DNA of 64,000 nt from Haliclystus octoradiatus (GCA_916610825.1 OU744451.1:2046001-2110000), one strand, 5' to 3'; shown: positions 52,321 to 62,690, numbered from the stretch's first letter. A program made the numbers and translations. The notes: generated by a model from the letters alone, not told the origin.

Positions 52321-52482
52321 ATGATGGCCGACTCGCAGCTTAGCGAGATTACAATTGCATTTTTAAATGAAATGTTTTCTAATACTCCTGGATTAGTTTA
52401 CATCGTGATTATCTCTTCATTGGTAGAACACATGATTGTTTTCTTCTTCTCGTCATTTGAAATGGTTAATGAAAGATTTTAA
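52321..52482 (+). CDS. small open frame with a strong Kozak start, possible first exon
   Basis: The start has the near-ideal context ttgcccaccATGATGG. It is followed by MMADSQLSEITIAFLNEMF and 34 further residues before a TAA at 52480-52482, 53 in all. The middle is hydrophobic (GLVYIVIISSLVEHMIVFFF), so a short membrane protein is possible. The start also overlaps a YY1-like word (ccatgatggccgac), which is often found just at or after a transcription start. It may be a real short gene, the beginning of a longer spliced gene, or chance; I recognise no family. Confidence 0.25.
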   Translation: MMADSQLSEITIAFLNEMFSNTPGLVYIVIISSLVEHMIVFFFSSFEMVNERF

Positions 52483-52797
52483 TCGTTCTGTAACATCACT
52501 ATTTGAGGTGAAACTTCGAAGATAATTATTGTTGTGTTTTGACCATGAGAACTTTTGAACCGACAATTCATCATTTGGTTGGGGGCTTAGACAAGGCAGT
52601 ATTATATATTTATTGTTTGTATTGTTTTCTGAAATTATTTATTACATCAAACTGCTAAGCCAGTGGTCATGGTTTTATTTGGTTTATTAAAATGTTTTAA
52701 TTCTGCTGCGACATCACCTTAAGAAGAGCAATTTCGCACGTCATTTACAACTCACACCTGTATTATAAGTAGTGAAAATCACTTCATTTGTTATTAT

Positions 52798-52881
52798 CTT
52801 GGTATGGTCTAGTGGTGGAGCGTTTACATAAGGCGGCGGGGTCTTGGGTTCAATCCCATCGGTCTGCCTAACATTTTTTTT
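52798..52881 (+). mobile_element. tRNA-derived SINE head with Pol III promoter boxes
   Basis: A box TGGTCTAGTGG at 52805-52815 fits the consensus fully. B box GGTTCAATCCC at 52847-52857 fits well except for the missing base that shortens the T loop. The spacing is that of a tRNA, and a run of eight T at 52874-52881 could end a Pol III transcript. The acceptor arms do not pair properly and the T loop is 6 bases, so it is not a working tRNA gene. No SINE body or tail could be delimited. Confidence 0.6.
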
Positions 52882-53126
52882 CTTTGATTTACTATTTGGA
52901 TATATTTTTCTTTATATTATTATATTATTTGGATATTGTTATAATTTATTTTATTTGATTGAAGTTGATTTTTTTATTTGATCTGATTTTTATATCATTC
53001 GATTGGATTGATTAACTTTTTTGAATTTGATTTGATTTGATTTTTCTTTGCATGATGATTTGATTGATTTGATATTCTATTGAATTTGATTTCAATTGGT
53101 TTATTTTGATTATTAAATTATTCACC
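52882..53126. repeat. low-complexity tgatttga-rich stretch
   Basis: Irregular repetition of ttgatttgatt, tttgattgatt and ttatatt, with very few G and C in runs. It directly follows the SINE-like head and may be its decayed tail region. Confidence 0.55.
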
Positions 53127-53551
53127 ATGAGTCCGAGCGTAGCGGAGCTATTTTTGATTATTTACTTTGAAAGCGAAAGTCAGTGCAATGTGTTAATTGT
53201 TGAGGGAAATAGGCAATTACTTGATCAAATTTTCATTCTCAGGTTTAGGGTCAAACAAACTATTTTGCCTCCCAGAAACCTGGATTTATATTCAAAGATC
53301 TTTTAAAAATTTTTTTCAGAAATACTGAAAATCCATTGAAATATCAACAATTTCAAATTTCATGTTGTCATGGTAACATGGAGAAATTAATGAGAAAATA
53401 TTTTAGCAATCAATATGTCTTTGCTTTCATACAAAATCTTTCTTTTGAAATCCTTGACAATTTTGACATTGAAAATAATAAAAAACAGTTTCTGGGTAAA
53501 CTAATTAGCCTTCTCTGCAAAAAATGTTTTGCATTTTTTTGTGTGGATCAA
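53127..53551 (+). CDS. candidate two-exon gene fragment
   Basis: Exon A: an ATG at 53127 in a good context (ttcaccATGA) reads MSPSVAELFLIIYFESESQC and continues to 53242, where cag|gtttag is a weak donor in phase 2. Exon B: tttttttcag ends at 53319, a strong acceptor; 53320-53551 stays open for 77 codons in the matching phase (one base needed) and ends caa|gtaagt, a near-consensus donor. The intron would be 77 bases. Exon B reads NTENPLKYQQFQISC and onwards, Lys/Phe/Asn-rich with four Cys near its end (SLLCKKCFAFFC). I recognise no domain. Later exons would lie beyond an inserted repeat that starts near 53637. The phase match is good evidence but could be chance. Confidence 0.35.
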
Positions 53552-54337
53552 GTAAGTCAGGTGTGAACTGTGCAATCATTCAAGGGAGATGTTGACAAAA
53601 GTGTCTCTTCACAACTTTGCAAGGAATAATTAAACAAATTTCCCGGGCTAGATACACGGGACCCGTTTTGGTCCAGGAATTTTCCGAAAAAATATTTTTT
53701 TTTCAAATAATTTTTTTTTATGGACACATTATATTTCGTTATAAAGTTATTTCTGAAATTCTGTTTTGCGAATATCATTTCTATTGATGTTTAAAGGGAC
53801 TATGCAGACCGGCAGTCTTCTTTATTGAAAAGTGAGCTCACTTTTCAACACTCGTTTTTATGTTAGCTGTCTTCTTCTGTCTGGTGTTCAATGTTTATGA
53901 AAAGCTGCATGACGCCATCTTGCCTCGTGTATTTTTCCACGGCGCTGACTAGTTTTCGTGAATTAACATAGTTGCGATCTAATTTTAATATTTCATGGTA
54001 TGTCCACATATTGTAAACATCGTTTATTGATACAATCAAATGGAAGGAGAGAAGCGATAGAAAGTAAAGATCAGTAATATGTGAAACGGAAACAGGACCT
54101 AAGATCAAATCTACAGAAATCTGTCCGTGCAAATGCAATGACAGTATGAGTGTGTTTGAAATTTAACAAAAAGAAACTACAAATTTCTGCGAATCTTTCA
54201 GACTCTCGATTTGCTCTGGTCTTTTTAAACATTATTTATTATCTGGATAATGTAATCAAGGTAATTTTATGTTGTAATGTTGCTTAGTTGCTATCCATGC
54301 TTCGTAGATTAATCGCCCATAGTGGAAAAGTGGCATG

Positions 54338-54455
54338 TTGCGCCAAAGATCTTCGGCGCAGCGCCAGCATTTCGGCGCAAATTTTGCTGATTTGTTGGCG
54401 CAGTCTGTTTTGGCGTGGCGCAAAATAATGTTTTTGAAAGAAAAATTGTTGGCGC
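54338..54455. repeat. cluster of ggcgca words
   Basis: gcgcc, cggcgcagcgcc, cggcgcaaa, ttggcgcagtc, ggcgtggcgcaaa and ttggcgcagc follow each other within 120 bases of otherwise AT-rich DNA. Words such as ttcggcgcaaa resemble E2F-type sites, but no promoter or start codon is evident. Confidence 0.5.
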
Positions 54456-54654
54456 AGCTCAAATCAAGGACTTGATGAAAAGGAAGAATATGTCTATGAT
54501 TTTATCACAAAATCAAATCCTCCTCACCTTGAAATGTCAATATAGTGCGTTGGACTCTTGGAGCAGACTGCAGCTGTCGTGTAAGCCCAGTGTCTATTGT
54601 GTACGCCTTATTGACTGACACCTTAGACCTCTCCTCTTTCGAGGCTCCGTAGTT

Positions 54655-55561
54655 ATGCGTATATCTAGTATAACTAGTATATCTATAGTTTTTTCAACAG
54701 GGATATTGGTAAATAATGATGACACGTCATATGATACTAATATATCAGAGTTATTAATTGTTGCAGTTTTAATTTATTCACAAAAATCAAAAACATCATT
54801 AATTGTGTAGAGATTGCACGATAAAGGTTGCAATTTTCATCTAACCATTTTGCAAGTCCAAAGTTATAGGTATCGGTAGCAGATAAAATCGGTCGCATAG
54901 TTAAAGGATTTTTATGTGTCTTTGGCAGACCATATAGATGCGCCAGTCTAGAGCCGCGTGGGGCTATTATATCTGCGGTCGGTTTTGGTAATATTCGTTT
55001 TATTGCTTTAGTGAGAAGCCTCTCCTTGGCAAGTAACGGATGGTCAACTTTTCTTGGTCGGCCCCTTTTTTTAGGACCTTCTTGAAATGGAATAAATTTG
55101 TCAGTAAGGTCTATTGATGCCTGTTTCAATAGCCTGATATAGTGATCTTTGTCCATTACGACCACGCCATTGCTTTTATCTGGCTTGGTTATCACAATAT
55201 CATCTCGCTTCTTAAGACGCTTAACCGCTTTAACGGGTTGTTTTGGGGCAGGCAGGCCTTTTCGTTTCACATAGTTCAATGCACTGGATCGAAGAGTAGA
55301 AGTAACTAATTCTTTCGACCCCGTAGTCATATCGCTATCAAGTCGCCAACAAACTTTTTCAAAGTTTGCCAATATCGTTTTAGAATCCTTATCATTATTC
55401 TCTGACGGTAATGATAACTTCAATCCTCTCGATAAGACAAGCTTTTCGAAAAACGATAAATTGTAAGATGATAAATTAAGTATGTGACAATCTAATTTAC
55501 CTTGCTTATTTTCAGCTGCTAACATTCGTGATATCTTGCCAGTGTGCTTTTTCATTACCAC
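54655..55561 (-). pseudogene. Penelope-like element reverse transcriptase, broken fragment
   Basis: The main frame, 54737-55561, has the features of a Penelope-like reverse transcriptase: FFEKLVLSRGLKLSLPSENN near the start, DIVITKPDKSNGVVVMDKDHY in the middle, and LAHLYGLPKTHKNPLTMRPI before the core. A frameshift at about 54838 moves the rest to another frame, where an in-frame TAA follows, and then DILVSYDVSSLFTNIPVEKT, the first catalytic Asp motif of the polymerase. The copy breaks off near 54655, so the rest of the palm and the GIY-YIG endonuclease are missing. Penelope-like elements are retroelements related to telomerase. The GRPRK in KKRGRPRKVDHPL looks like an AT-hook-like insert. 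Confidence 0.85.
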
Positions 55562-55734
55562 ATCAAATAACTTATTTCTAGCAGGGTATTAGTACGTAAT
55601 ATTAGACAGTAGCGTAAGAACGAGCATGTATTGCGGATTTCATCGTATATAAAGTTGACTTAAATTCTTAAATTTTATAATCACGTAAATATTTACTATA
55701 AATACTTTGTAATTTTTTATGTTATTCCTTTTAA

Positions 55735-55765
55735 CCTGAAGATGCAATTAAGCTATTGCGAAACG
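55735..55765 (+). ncRNA. hammerhead-ribozyme-like core next to the Penelope remnant
   Basis: CTGAAGA (55736-55742), then a helix GCAAT/ATTGC (55744-55748 with 55755-55759), then GAAAC (55760-55764). The hammerhead core is CUGAUGA, helix II, GAAA, so it differs at one core base and is probably weak or inactive. Penelope-like elements typically carry hammerhead motifs in their terminal repeats. It reads on the plus strand while the RT reads on the minus strand, which may mean that an adjacent inverted copy is involved. Confidence 0.45.
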
Positions 55766-55936
55766 TTGTTTAAACCTAAGTCTGTTTATTTTTTGTCGCT
55801 ATCCTTTATCTTGGAAAAACATAGAAAGTTGAAAATTTTTATGTAAATTTTGGGAAAATATTTTTTCGGAAATGATTTCCCGGGACTCTACTTTTGATCC
55901 GAGTCCCGGTTTCCCAGGACTCATTGTGATGCCCTA

Positions 55937-57392
55937 GTCTGTGTGAATTACTTGGTTTCTCTGTCCGGGCCTCGTATCAGAATCAGACCGATGTCACATA
56001 ATTATGGTAGAGACGAGTGGTCACCCCATACAGTCTCTGACGTCACATCTCCAAAACAAGGCTACCCTTTGGATTGCATTCCCCTTGAATCTCATCAAAT
56101 CCAAATTCACTCACAACTCAATCAAGCTATTTGATTGACATGGCGGTCCACAAGTTTAACAAATGTCGTTCATTTTATTTTGTCACAAAACCGCCAATTG
56201 ATTTGGAATTATTATTAAAAAGATTACTTGTTTTTGCTGTTGATGGATTTAAGTTTTGTAAAATGGGATATTTTGCTGTACTGATGCTACGTATTTACAA
56301 TTTAATTTATTTGTAAGACTGATTATGAAGACAGAATTTAGAAAGCTGCGTAACAATTAATGCCTACAGATTGGACTATTTTCAAGTCTATTGTAGCAAG
56401 ATATTATCTCTAATTTCTACAAATAATGTTTTCGGCTTTATTACCATTTATAGGATCATATCCATGATTACAAGGAACTATAATAATGAGTGAGCCATTA
56501 TTATACCAGAACTTTTCGAAAAGAAAGCGGAAGAAATTTAATTTGGATTTGTCACGTTGATTTGTCATAGGTGACCAAATAACAGGCAATGCCTATGGCA
56601 ACACAGTGTTACTTCTCTCCAATAACAATCGATAGTGACAAAAATTCAACTAACATATTTACTCGAAAATATCTGATTCATAAATTGATAATTGTTTTGA
56701 TTTATGACAAAACTTAAACAATTCATCTTTTTTTGTGGGGATCACAATTCACAAATAAATTTATTTCAAAACTGAAGTGAAATTGACAAAACTGACAAAT
56801 TACTTGTACATCATATAAAACTTAATATCCACAATATTGATACAAGGTTCAATAAGGTAGCACTACAAAAAATTGCAAAATATATAATAAACATTTGATT
56901 GTAAATAAAAATCAAAGTTGGTGACAGTTGTTAGAAAAACTGTTTTATCGCCATGACAGTTCGACATTTTCTTTCAAATGTTATTTCGGATTTGACTCCA
57001 GATAAAAAGACTTTGTAGCTATGACAATTAATTGATCGAACAGAGGTGATGAATTTATTCACTAAGAACAATAGATTTACCATGCATCGATAAGAAACTT
57101 CCGCTACAGGTTTCCGTGGAGCGGTGGGACAAAGAACTATAATTCACCAAAATACAAATCTTTTGATTTTTAGCTATTTAATATTACTAGGTTTCGAGTT
57201 GCATTCAAATCCATGCTTATATTGAGATATGAATCGTCTGGCTTAACTGTTCAAAATAAATTTATGAAGAAATCTATGTAGCCTAGATAATCTGACAGAA
57301 GCCTTAATTTAATTGAGTACATATTCTATTTCATTTTTTGCTGTTGGAAGAAGCAGAAAGTTTTCAAGTGAAAAGTAGAAGGGCGGTTCCAT
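55937..57392. other. no clear gene
   Basis: AT-rich sequence. At 56140 the plus strand has gacATGGCGG followed by an open frame to 56316 (AVHKFNKCRSFYFVTKPPID and on), with a YY1-like start word but no splice or family support. Confidence 0.35.
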
Positions 57393-58312
57393 CGTGTCTG
57401 ACTGACACATTATTATTTATTATTATTATTAATTATTATTTCTTACAAATAAAGAGTGGCAAAAACTTCCCACAAAGTGAAAATATTCACAATAACTCAA
57501 AATATAAATAAACTACAGCAAGTTTAAGGTCCGTGTCTGACTGATACGGACGCTCGCCATTTTGCCAGTTGGAGATGAACATTTGTAGATTTCTGCGAAG
57601 TGTTTGGCATAAAGAAGAATAAAATCACTCTCATCATGTTTTAAGATCTATACTTTACAAATGTTATTCAGATTATTAAATACTTTCAAAATATATACGG
57701 CAATAAACAAATGTTTCTCGTGTCTGACTGACAAGATTTCGTGTCTGACTAACCTCTCCGAAGCAGTTTGTGTCTGACTGACATAACTTGGCATAAAACA
57801 AAAGTAATATACTTTTATTAAAACTTTTATATATTCCTTTCAAATCTATAATCATCATGTAATGTAAATTGGTTGTTCTTTTGTTCAAAATGTAGCACAC
57901 ATACAGATAATATTCTAAACAACAAGGCCAAGTGAACTGCCATTTTCATTTTGCATGCGATAAAACAGTCAACACGCATGACTAAATATTGACGACAGCG
58001 ACCTCAAATTACCACGTGGTGTGAAGTGTCCAAAACAACGGGTAGGCAGTCACACGGCTTCTTTGATTATATGATCATTACGGCATTAGCTTTGAGATGC
58101 CGATTGTTGCGCTTAGATCGTAACTGTCCGTATGAATATTTTCTGTCAGTCAGACACGCAGATTTAAAGGATGACGTTGAAGAAAAGAGCAATATTTCCC
58201 GCCAAATATGCAAATGAGCTATTTTCTACTTTGCATACGAAAGGATTTAGGGATCAAGTGTCACGCTGTGGAGTAAACAAAACATTTAGGACTTTTTCGT
58301 GTCTGACTGACA
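57393..58312. repeat. seven scattered copies of the 15-mer CGTGTCTGACTGACA
   Basis: Copies at 57393-57407, 57532-57546 (one change), 57719-57733, 57740-57753 (ends ctaac), 57769-57783 (first base t), 58144-58158 (opposite strand) and 58298-58312. The sequence between them is not repeated. Seven matches of 14-15 bases in 920 bases cannot be chance. They may be subterminal sites of a transposon or a cluster of transcription-factor sites. Confidence 0.85.
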
Positions 58313-58527
58313 GCGGCTCGAAGTGATCGAAACATTTATATAATTTCAAGGTAAAATACATTCATTATTCTTTATTTTTACTACTTACTAATACAACAAA
58401 AAGTGAATTCATATTGATTGATGTAATTTTTATTAGAAAATCATGACCAGAAAAACGCAAAATTTGATGTTTTAGTTTGTTGTTGTTCTCATAAATTCAC
58501 GAGCGGCCAACTCAACGCTCTCTCTAA

Positions 58528-59294
58528 GGCCTGGATTATACAGCGTGCTTTCGTTTACAGTAAATTGAAAATTGGCTCGCTGCCGGCGCGCCCGTCTAAC
58601 TTGACACGGCTCGCTGTCATTAGCACGGCGCGCTCCAAATCGAAAGCTCGCATAGGAAGAGCGTGCTTTCACTTGAAGGCGAACTTTCATTTCGACATTC
58701 CAGGGATTCCTCTTACCATATTTGGTAAAAACCGGGGGTTGATGTCGAGAAAGAAATGTCTAGCCTCTTTTTCTCGGCCGTTGCCTAGATACAGTTCCGT
58801 TTTGCAAATAAACAGATGAATAAACATTGATTTTCTTTCGAATTATAATCGAAATCCACAAAATAATAATAGGGAAACTACTCAGAGCATCTGTACTTCT
58901 CAATTGAAGAGGAGAAAACTTTCAAATAGTATTAATTAGACAAGGTTATATATATATGCTCTGCAGATTAGATATAAGCCACTGTCTTGTATTTGTAGGA
59001 CCATGGTAGGTTAAAAAACTATCATTTGTACGATAATCACAACTATTTGATGGCGAATTGTGATAAAAATCACTTTTTGAAGCAATAAATTTATTTCACG
59101 AAAAGCGTATACTTGTCAATCAAAAGTCTTGTGAGATATTTTCTTACACGTCATCTTGTAATTCAAAGGAAGTTTTTACACAACTTTTGAGGACGGCTCG
59201 CTGTATAACTAGACATTTTCAAAAGCGCGCGCCTTCAAATGAAAGCGCGCTCGAAAGCACGGCACGCTCGAAAGCGCGCTGTATAATCCAGGCC
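58528..59294. mobile_element. PIF/Harbinger-type MITE, 767 bp
   Basis: Starts GGCCTGGATTATACAGCG and ends with its inverse CGCTGTATAATCCAGGCC; the match goes on for several more bases (cgtgctttcg against cgaaagcgcg). The flanks are TAA on both sides, the 3-bp TWA duplication of PIF/Harbinger. Both subterminal regions are rich in gcgcgc and cgaaagc words, far more G+C than the surroundings. The 72- and 84-codon frames inside (58472-58819) lie in this subterminal repeat and are not genes. Confidence 0.8.
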
Positions 59295-61471
59295 TAAAAC
59301 ATTAATTTTATCCACATCGAAGTCTATAATCTCAATCAAACATATATATTATGATGGTAAAAGTATCTATTTTAGAGAAAACAATTGATTTTTGTCTGAA
59401 TTCCTTGCTTTATTTTTGACGCTTGTAAAATTTTTGGTTTCACTTCTGATGGAATCGCCCAGAACGCACAGGATTTTATTTATACTTAATTAGGTAACAT
59501 TTAGTTGATCCCAAAGCATGTGGAAGTTGTAGCCATACCCCTTAAAAAATATCCAAGAAATATTACTAACCCGCGTAGCGAGATCTTCTGGTCATTTGCA
59601 TTTACGCATGTGAGGCTTCTATCAACAATATTTGTGTGAAAATAAAACTTTTCAATATCTCACCAGAGTTATACATACTGTGTTTAACAGCATAGAAACC
59701 TATCATTAACATGTTACAGCTTTTGTTGTTGTATACCGCTTTGTTATTAAATTAGACACGTCGTGAATTATTAGCAAACATTCAAGTTGATAATACACAT
59801 TGAAAATATTTATTTCACCTTAAATAATTATTGACATGTTTGACAATTTCTTTTCACTAAAGTAATTATCCAAGCATTTAAAAACTTAAATCTGTACTGA
59901 TTTCGATTTCGTAAATTCATGACTTTATATTCATGCACACAAACTATCAACACAATTCCTTCTCCCCGAATGCCTAATGCCAAAAAAACAGGGGCATTAA
60001 TCTAACCTCTGCTAAAATGATCATTAATGAAGAACAGAGGCCATTTGAAAGGGCCTCATCGTTCGAAAAATAACGTTATTTACTTCTTATATCCATGTTA
60101 TTGAAGAAGTCATATTTAAAACTCGCAATATCATTTTTTACACAATTTCAACATGGGGAATAAAGTCGTAAAATCCCCTATTAATTACCGGCGAAACTAA
60201 AGTTAGTTATTCTTTTCCTTTTGCAATGGTGGTTTGATTTGTAACATTATAAATGATCATATGTACATAAAGAGAAAAGCATGGGCATTCGAATCATATG
60301 TCACGCGCTTCATAGATATTCTAAAAAATTAACTGTTCCAGAAATTGTCATAAATCCTTACAGTCTTTTTAAGACCCCGTACTAAAAAGCCATTGAAGAA
60401 GTTGAATTGCAAATGTTTACACTCGCTGTGCAATGGTCAACTTATTTAATCAGAAGGTAAGACATCGATTTCTAGCTGTATTTTCATGTTAATTTTTCAT
60501 ATTAAAAGTCACGGGATCAATAGCTATAGCAGACATGAAATTATATCGATATTTTATCCCAAAATTGGCATAAATTTACTCAAAACAGGTGACAAATTTG
60601 CGGCTCAAACGCCATTTGGCGCGATACTCACGCTACGGAGTGCCATAAAGTTGTAAGGTACAATATTTTCGGAGGTTGAAATTCTGATCAGAAATATTTT
60701 ATAACATTATAATTCAATTTCCATAATCTTTTTCCGATAACAATTTCTGGTTATATAATTTTCAAATAAAGATCAGATGATAGCACATCTTATTTTTTTC
60801 ACTTTCATATAAATTACATGTTATTGTTTGTTAATGTTGGAATTTCATTCAGAGAATTACTAAGATGAAAATACACAGATCGTACCGTTTTGTATTTTTG
60901 AGACAATAGAAATTCATTGAAGTGCGAAACTGTTTAATTAGAGCTTCAGTTTGAAAAATGACTGTTGTTGAAAAACGAAACAGTTTTCATTGGTTTTTCG
61001 CAACTTAGATGTATCTATTTAAAAAATGAAGCCGGCCGTGTACACCTCTGATTAATGATGAATCCATTGATAAGTGTTTTAAGTATATTGCATCTAAAGC
61101 GGCATTGTGAATCCTCGCCTTATACACTACAGACATACAAATGGAAATAGGGTAAATTTAAAAGTAGATTTCAGACTTTAATACAGTAAAAACCAGCCAT
61201 TATTTGAAATTAAGGTCAAAAGGTACAAAAGTGCACCTAGCGAGCTTTAATAGCGTGTTTAATTTCACAATGCGTCATTGTACCTTGCACCAGTGTACTT
61301 TTGATAGCACAGGTTATTCAAGGACTGGTTTGCTCTGGTGACTGGTAGTTTGCAGAGTACAGCAGAGCCATCCCCATAAAGATAATATTTTCAGCATCTT
61401 GACCGCCTGTGAAAATTTTTCCCTGAAACCTTGTTACTACTATTTATCTATAGAATATTGTTTTTCTGCAG
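59295..61471. other. no clear gene
   Basis: AT-rich. Around 60000-60050, cctctg...cagagg and ggcc...ggcc words form a small hairpin. At 60433 a short frame ATGGTCAACTTATTTAATC ends in cagaag|gtaaga, a consensus donor, so an 8-codon first exon is conceivable; it does not match the phase of the downstream acceptor at 61471 in its better frame. Confidence 0.35.
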
Positions 61472-61622
61472 GCGGAGAGAGCAAAAATTTGTTAAAGCGC
61501 CAGCGGACGGCATATACTTTGTGGCCGCCCCTGAGATCTCATCAAAAAGCACCCTGCTTTGCAAACCGGGTGATCGGACTAACAAGCTCAATCTTGAATT
61601 AAAAAGAAACGTGTTGATTTAA
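61472..61622 (+). CDS. possible terminal exon
   Basis: Follows tttttctgcag, a good acceptor, and has clearly more G+C than its surroundings up to about 61590. With one base taken by the previous codon it reads RREQKFVKAPADGIYFVAAP and on to a TAA at 61620-61622, about 49 residues. Another frame is also open to 61602. FVKAPADGIYFVAA recalls a beta-strand pair of C1q/TNF-type domains, but this is too short to claim. No matching upstream exon was found. Confidence 0.25.
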
Positions 61623-62031
61623 ACAACACCGAAACACTTGCAGTTTAGGCGATCATACCTAATGTGATATTAAAATTGAGCCATCTACAAAATGATGTAG
61701 ATTTGAGCAGTGCAAAAGCAGAAACTTGGGTCTGTTGACATTCTATAGAAGAAGACGTTTTGGAACATTGTTTGCTGCAATAGTCAGCTTTACAGCTTAA
61801 GCTGCCAGAAAAATTGAGCAAATATTGCCATTAAGTAAGCTGATTTGCTATAGCTCCATATAATTCAGTTATTCAAGTTCAAAATAGCCTAAAATGTTGA
61901 ATTTGGTTTTGGAAATGACAAATTTATGGATGGATTCATTCATGTGAAGGTGAACGAAACAGAACATATATTCAAAAGAAGTTATTAACATAATAGACTA
62001 CATATCACGCTAATCTAGTTTACTTTCTTAC

Positions 62032-62103
62032 CTTCATCAGTTGATATTCTTTGCGTTGACTAGAACGATCAGAGCCGAGCCAGCAGTCCACCACCACCAC
62101 CAT
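62032..62103 (-). CDS. candidate first coding exon
   Basis: The minus strand has aacaagATGGTGG, a good Kozak context that is also YY1-like. It reads MVVVVDCWLGSDRSSQRKEY and four more residues (QLMK), and ends exactly in front of GTAAGAAAG, a near-consensus donor (AAG|GTAAGA) at 62031, in phase 0. Two NRF1-like words lie 68-97 bases upstream. YY1-like start, NRF1 sites and a strong donor together are typical of a TATA-less animal promoter with its first exon. The next exon was not found; an open, phase-0 stretch follows a weak acceptor (actattgcag) near 61792. The family is unknown. Confidence 0.4.
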
Positions 62104-62170
62104 CTTGTTGAAAAATCGTACGTTTTTGAAAATTTGTTGAACTTGACCATAAAATGAAATTAGGCAGTAT

Positions 62171-62200
62171 TGCGCAGGCGCATTTATTCGCGCATGCTCA
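62171..62200 (-). promoter_or_regulatory. pair of NRF1-like sites
   Basis: TGCGCAGGCGCA at 62171-62182 differs at one base from the palindromic NRF1 consensus YGCGCAYGCGCR; CGCGCATGCTCA at 62189-62200 is a second near match. They lie just upstream of the candidate first exon at 62103. Confidence 0.4.
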
Positions 62201-62208
62201 TTAGATAA

Positions 62209-62268
62209 CGGAAATGATTTTAATTATTTCGAATAATTGCATAAGTAATTCGAATAATTTCATTTCCG
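62209..62268. repeat. imperfect 60-bp palindrome
   Basis: CGGAAATGATTTTAATTATT on the left pairs with the end AATAATTTCATTTCCG on the right, with ttcgaat present in each arm and a few central bases unpaired. The outer CGGAAAT words are ETS-like. It may be an old MITE end or a paired regulatory site. Confidence 0.6.
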
Positions 62269-62280
62269 CTTTGTAAAAGG

Positions 62281-62475
62281 TAACGCTATGCAGAAGGGTA
62301 CGCTGCACAGAAAGGAACGCTATTAAGAAGGGCACGCTGCACAGAAAGGAACGCTATCAAGAAGGGTACGCTGTAAAGAAGTTCGCTGTAAAGAAGTAAC
62401 GCTATCAAGAAAGGTACGCTGTAAAGAAAGGTACGCTATGATTCGGTCTAGCGTACCTTTCTTGATAGCGTATCT
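62281..62475. repeat. short tandem repeat ending in a hairpin
   Basis: About nine degenerate units of the type acgctatcaagaagggt / acgctgcacagaaagga run to about 62441. They are followed by the inverted word tagcgtacctttcttgatagcg, which pairs with the last units (ctatcaagaaaggtacgct) around a short loop at gattcggt. The strand with this hairpin could form a cruciform. Confidence 0.75.
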
Positions 62476-62489
62476 CGCCCAACGGCACG

Positions 62490-62690
62490 GTGCCCACTTT
62501 TTGAGCGGGCCGAGACTACCTCGAGAAATGTTCTCGGCCCGATCAATATAGCAGGCACGGTGCTGCTTTTCAATGTCTGAAAAAGCCGTTTAGACAGTGT
62601 TTTTGCTTGGCCAATGCTCAAAACCACTTGACACCTTCACACCTTTGATGTGTTAATTGACGAGTACGGTGCCTATTTTGCTGCAGTCTA
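62490..62690 (-). repeat. dispersed repeat, copy 2
   Basis: Opposite-strand relative of 43165-43330: it holds gtgttaattgacgagtac, tgctgcagt and gagcgggccgaga in inverse order. It also has an internal pair, gcacggtgcccac and gcacggtgctgc, and an inverted tctcggcccg/cgggccgaga pair. Confidence 0.5.

Larger units (their letters stand above)
53637..55936. repeat. inverted-repeat-flanked block around the Penelope remnant
   Basis: Left, 53637-53704, holds tttcccggg...acggga...ttttccgaaaaaatatttt. Right, 55851-55936, holds the inverse: aaaatattttttcggaaa...tcccggga...tcccggtttccc. The right side ends gatgccctag, like a TAGGG-type hAT end. A clean opposite end and target duplication were not found, so this may be one old 2.3-kb element or two unrelated copies of a repeat. 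Confidence 0.4.

Noticed and set aside
52798..52870. A functional tRNA gene
   Set aside because: A and B boxes fit, but the acceptor stem does not pair and the T loop is one base short.
58472..58819. Arg-rich small proteins on both strands
   Set aside because: Frames over the GC-rich subterminal repeats of the Harbinger-type MITE.
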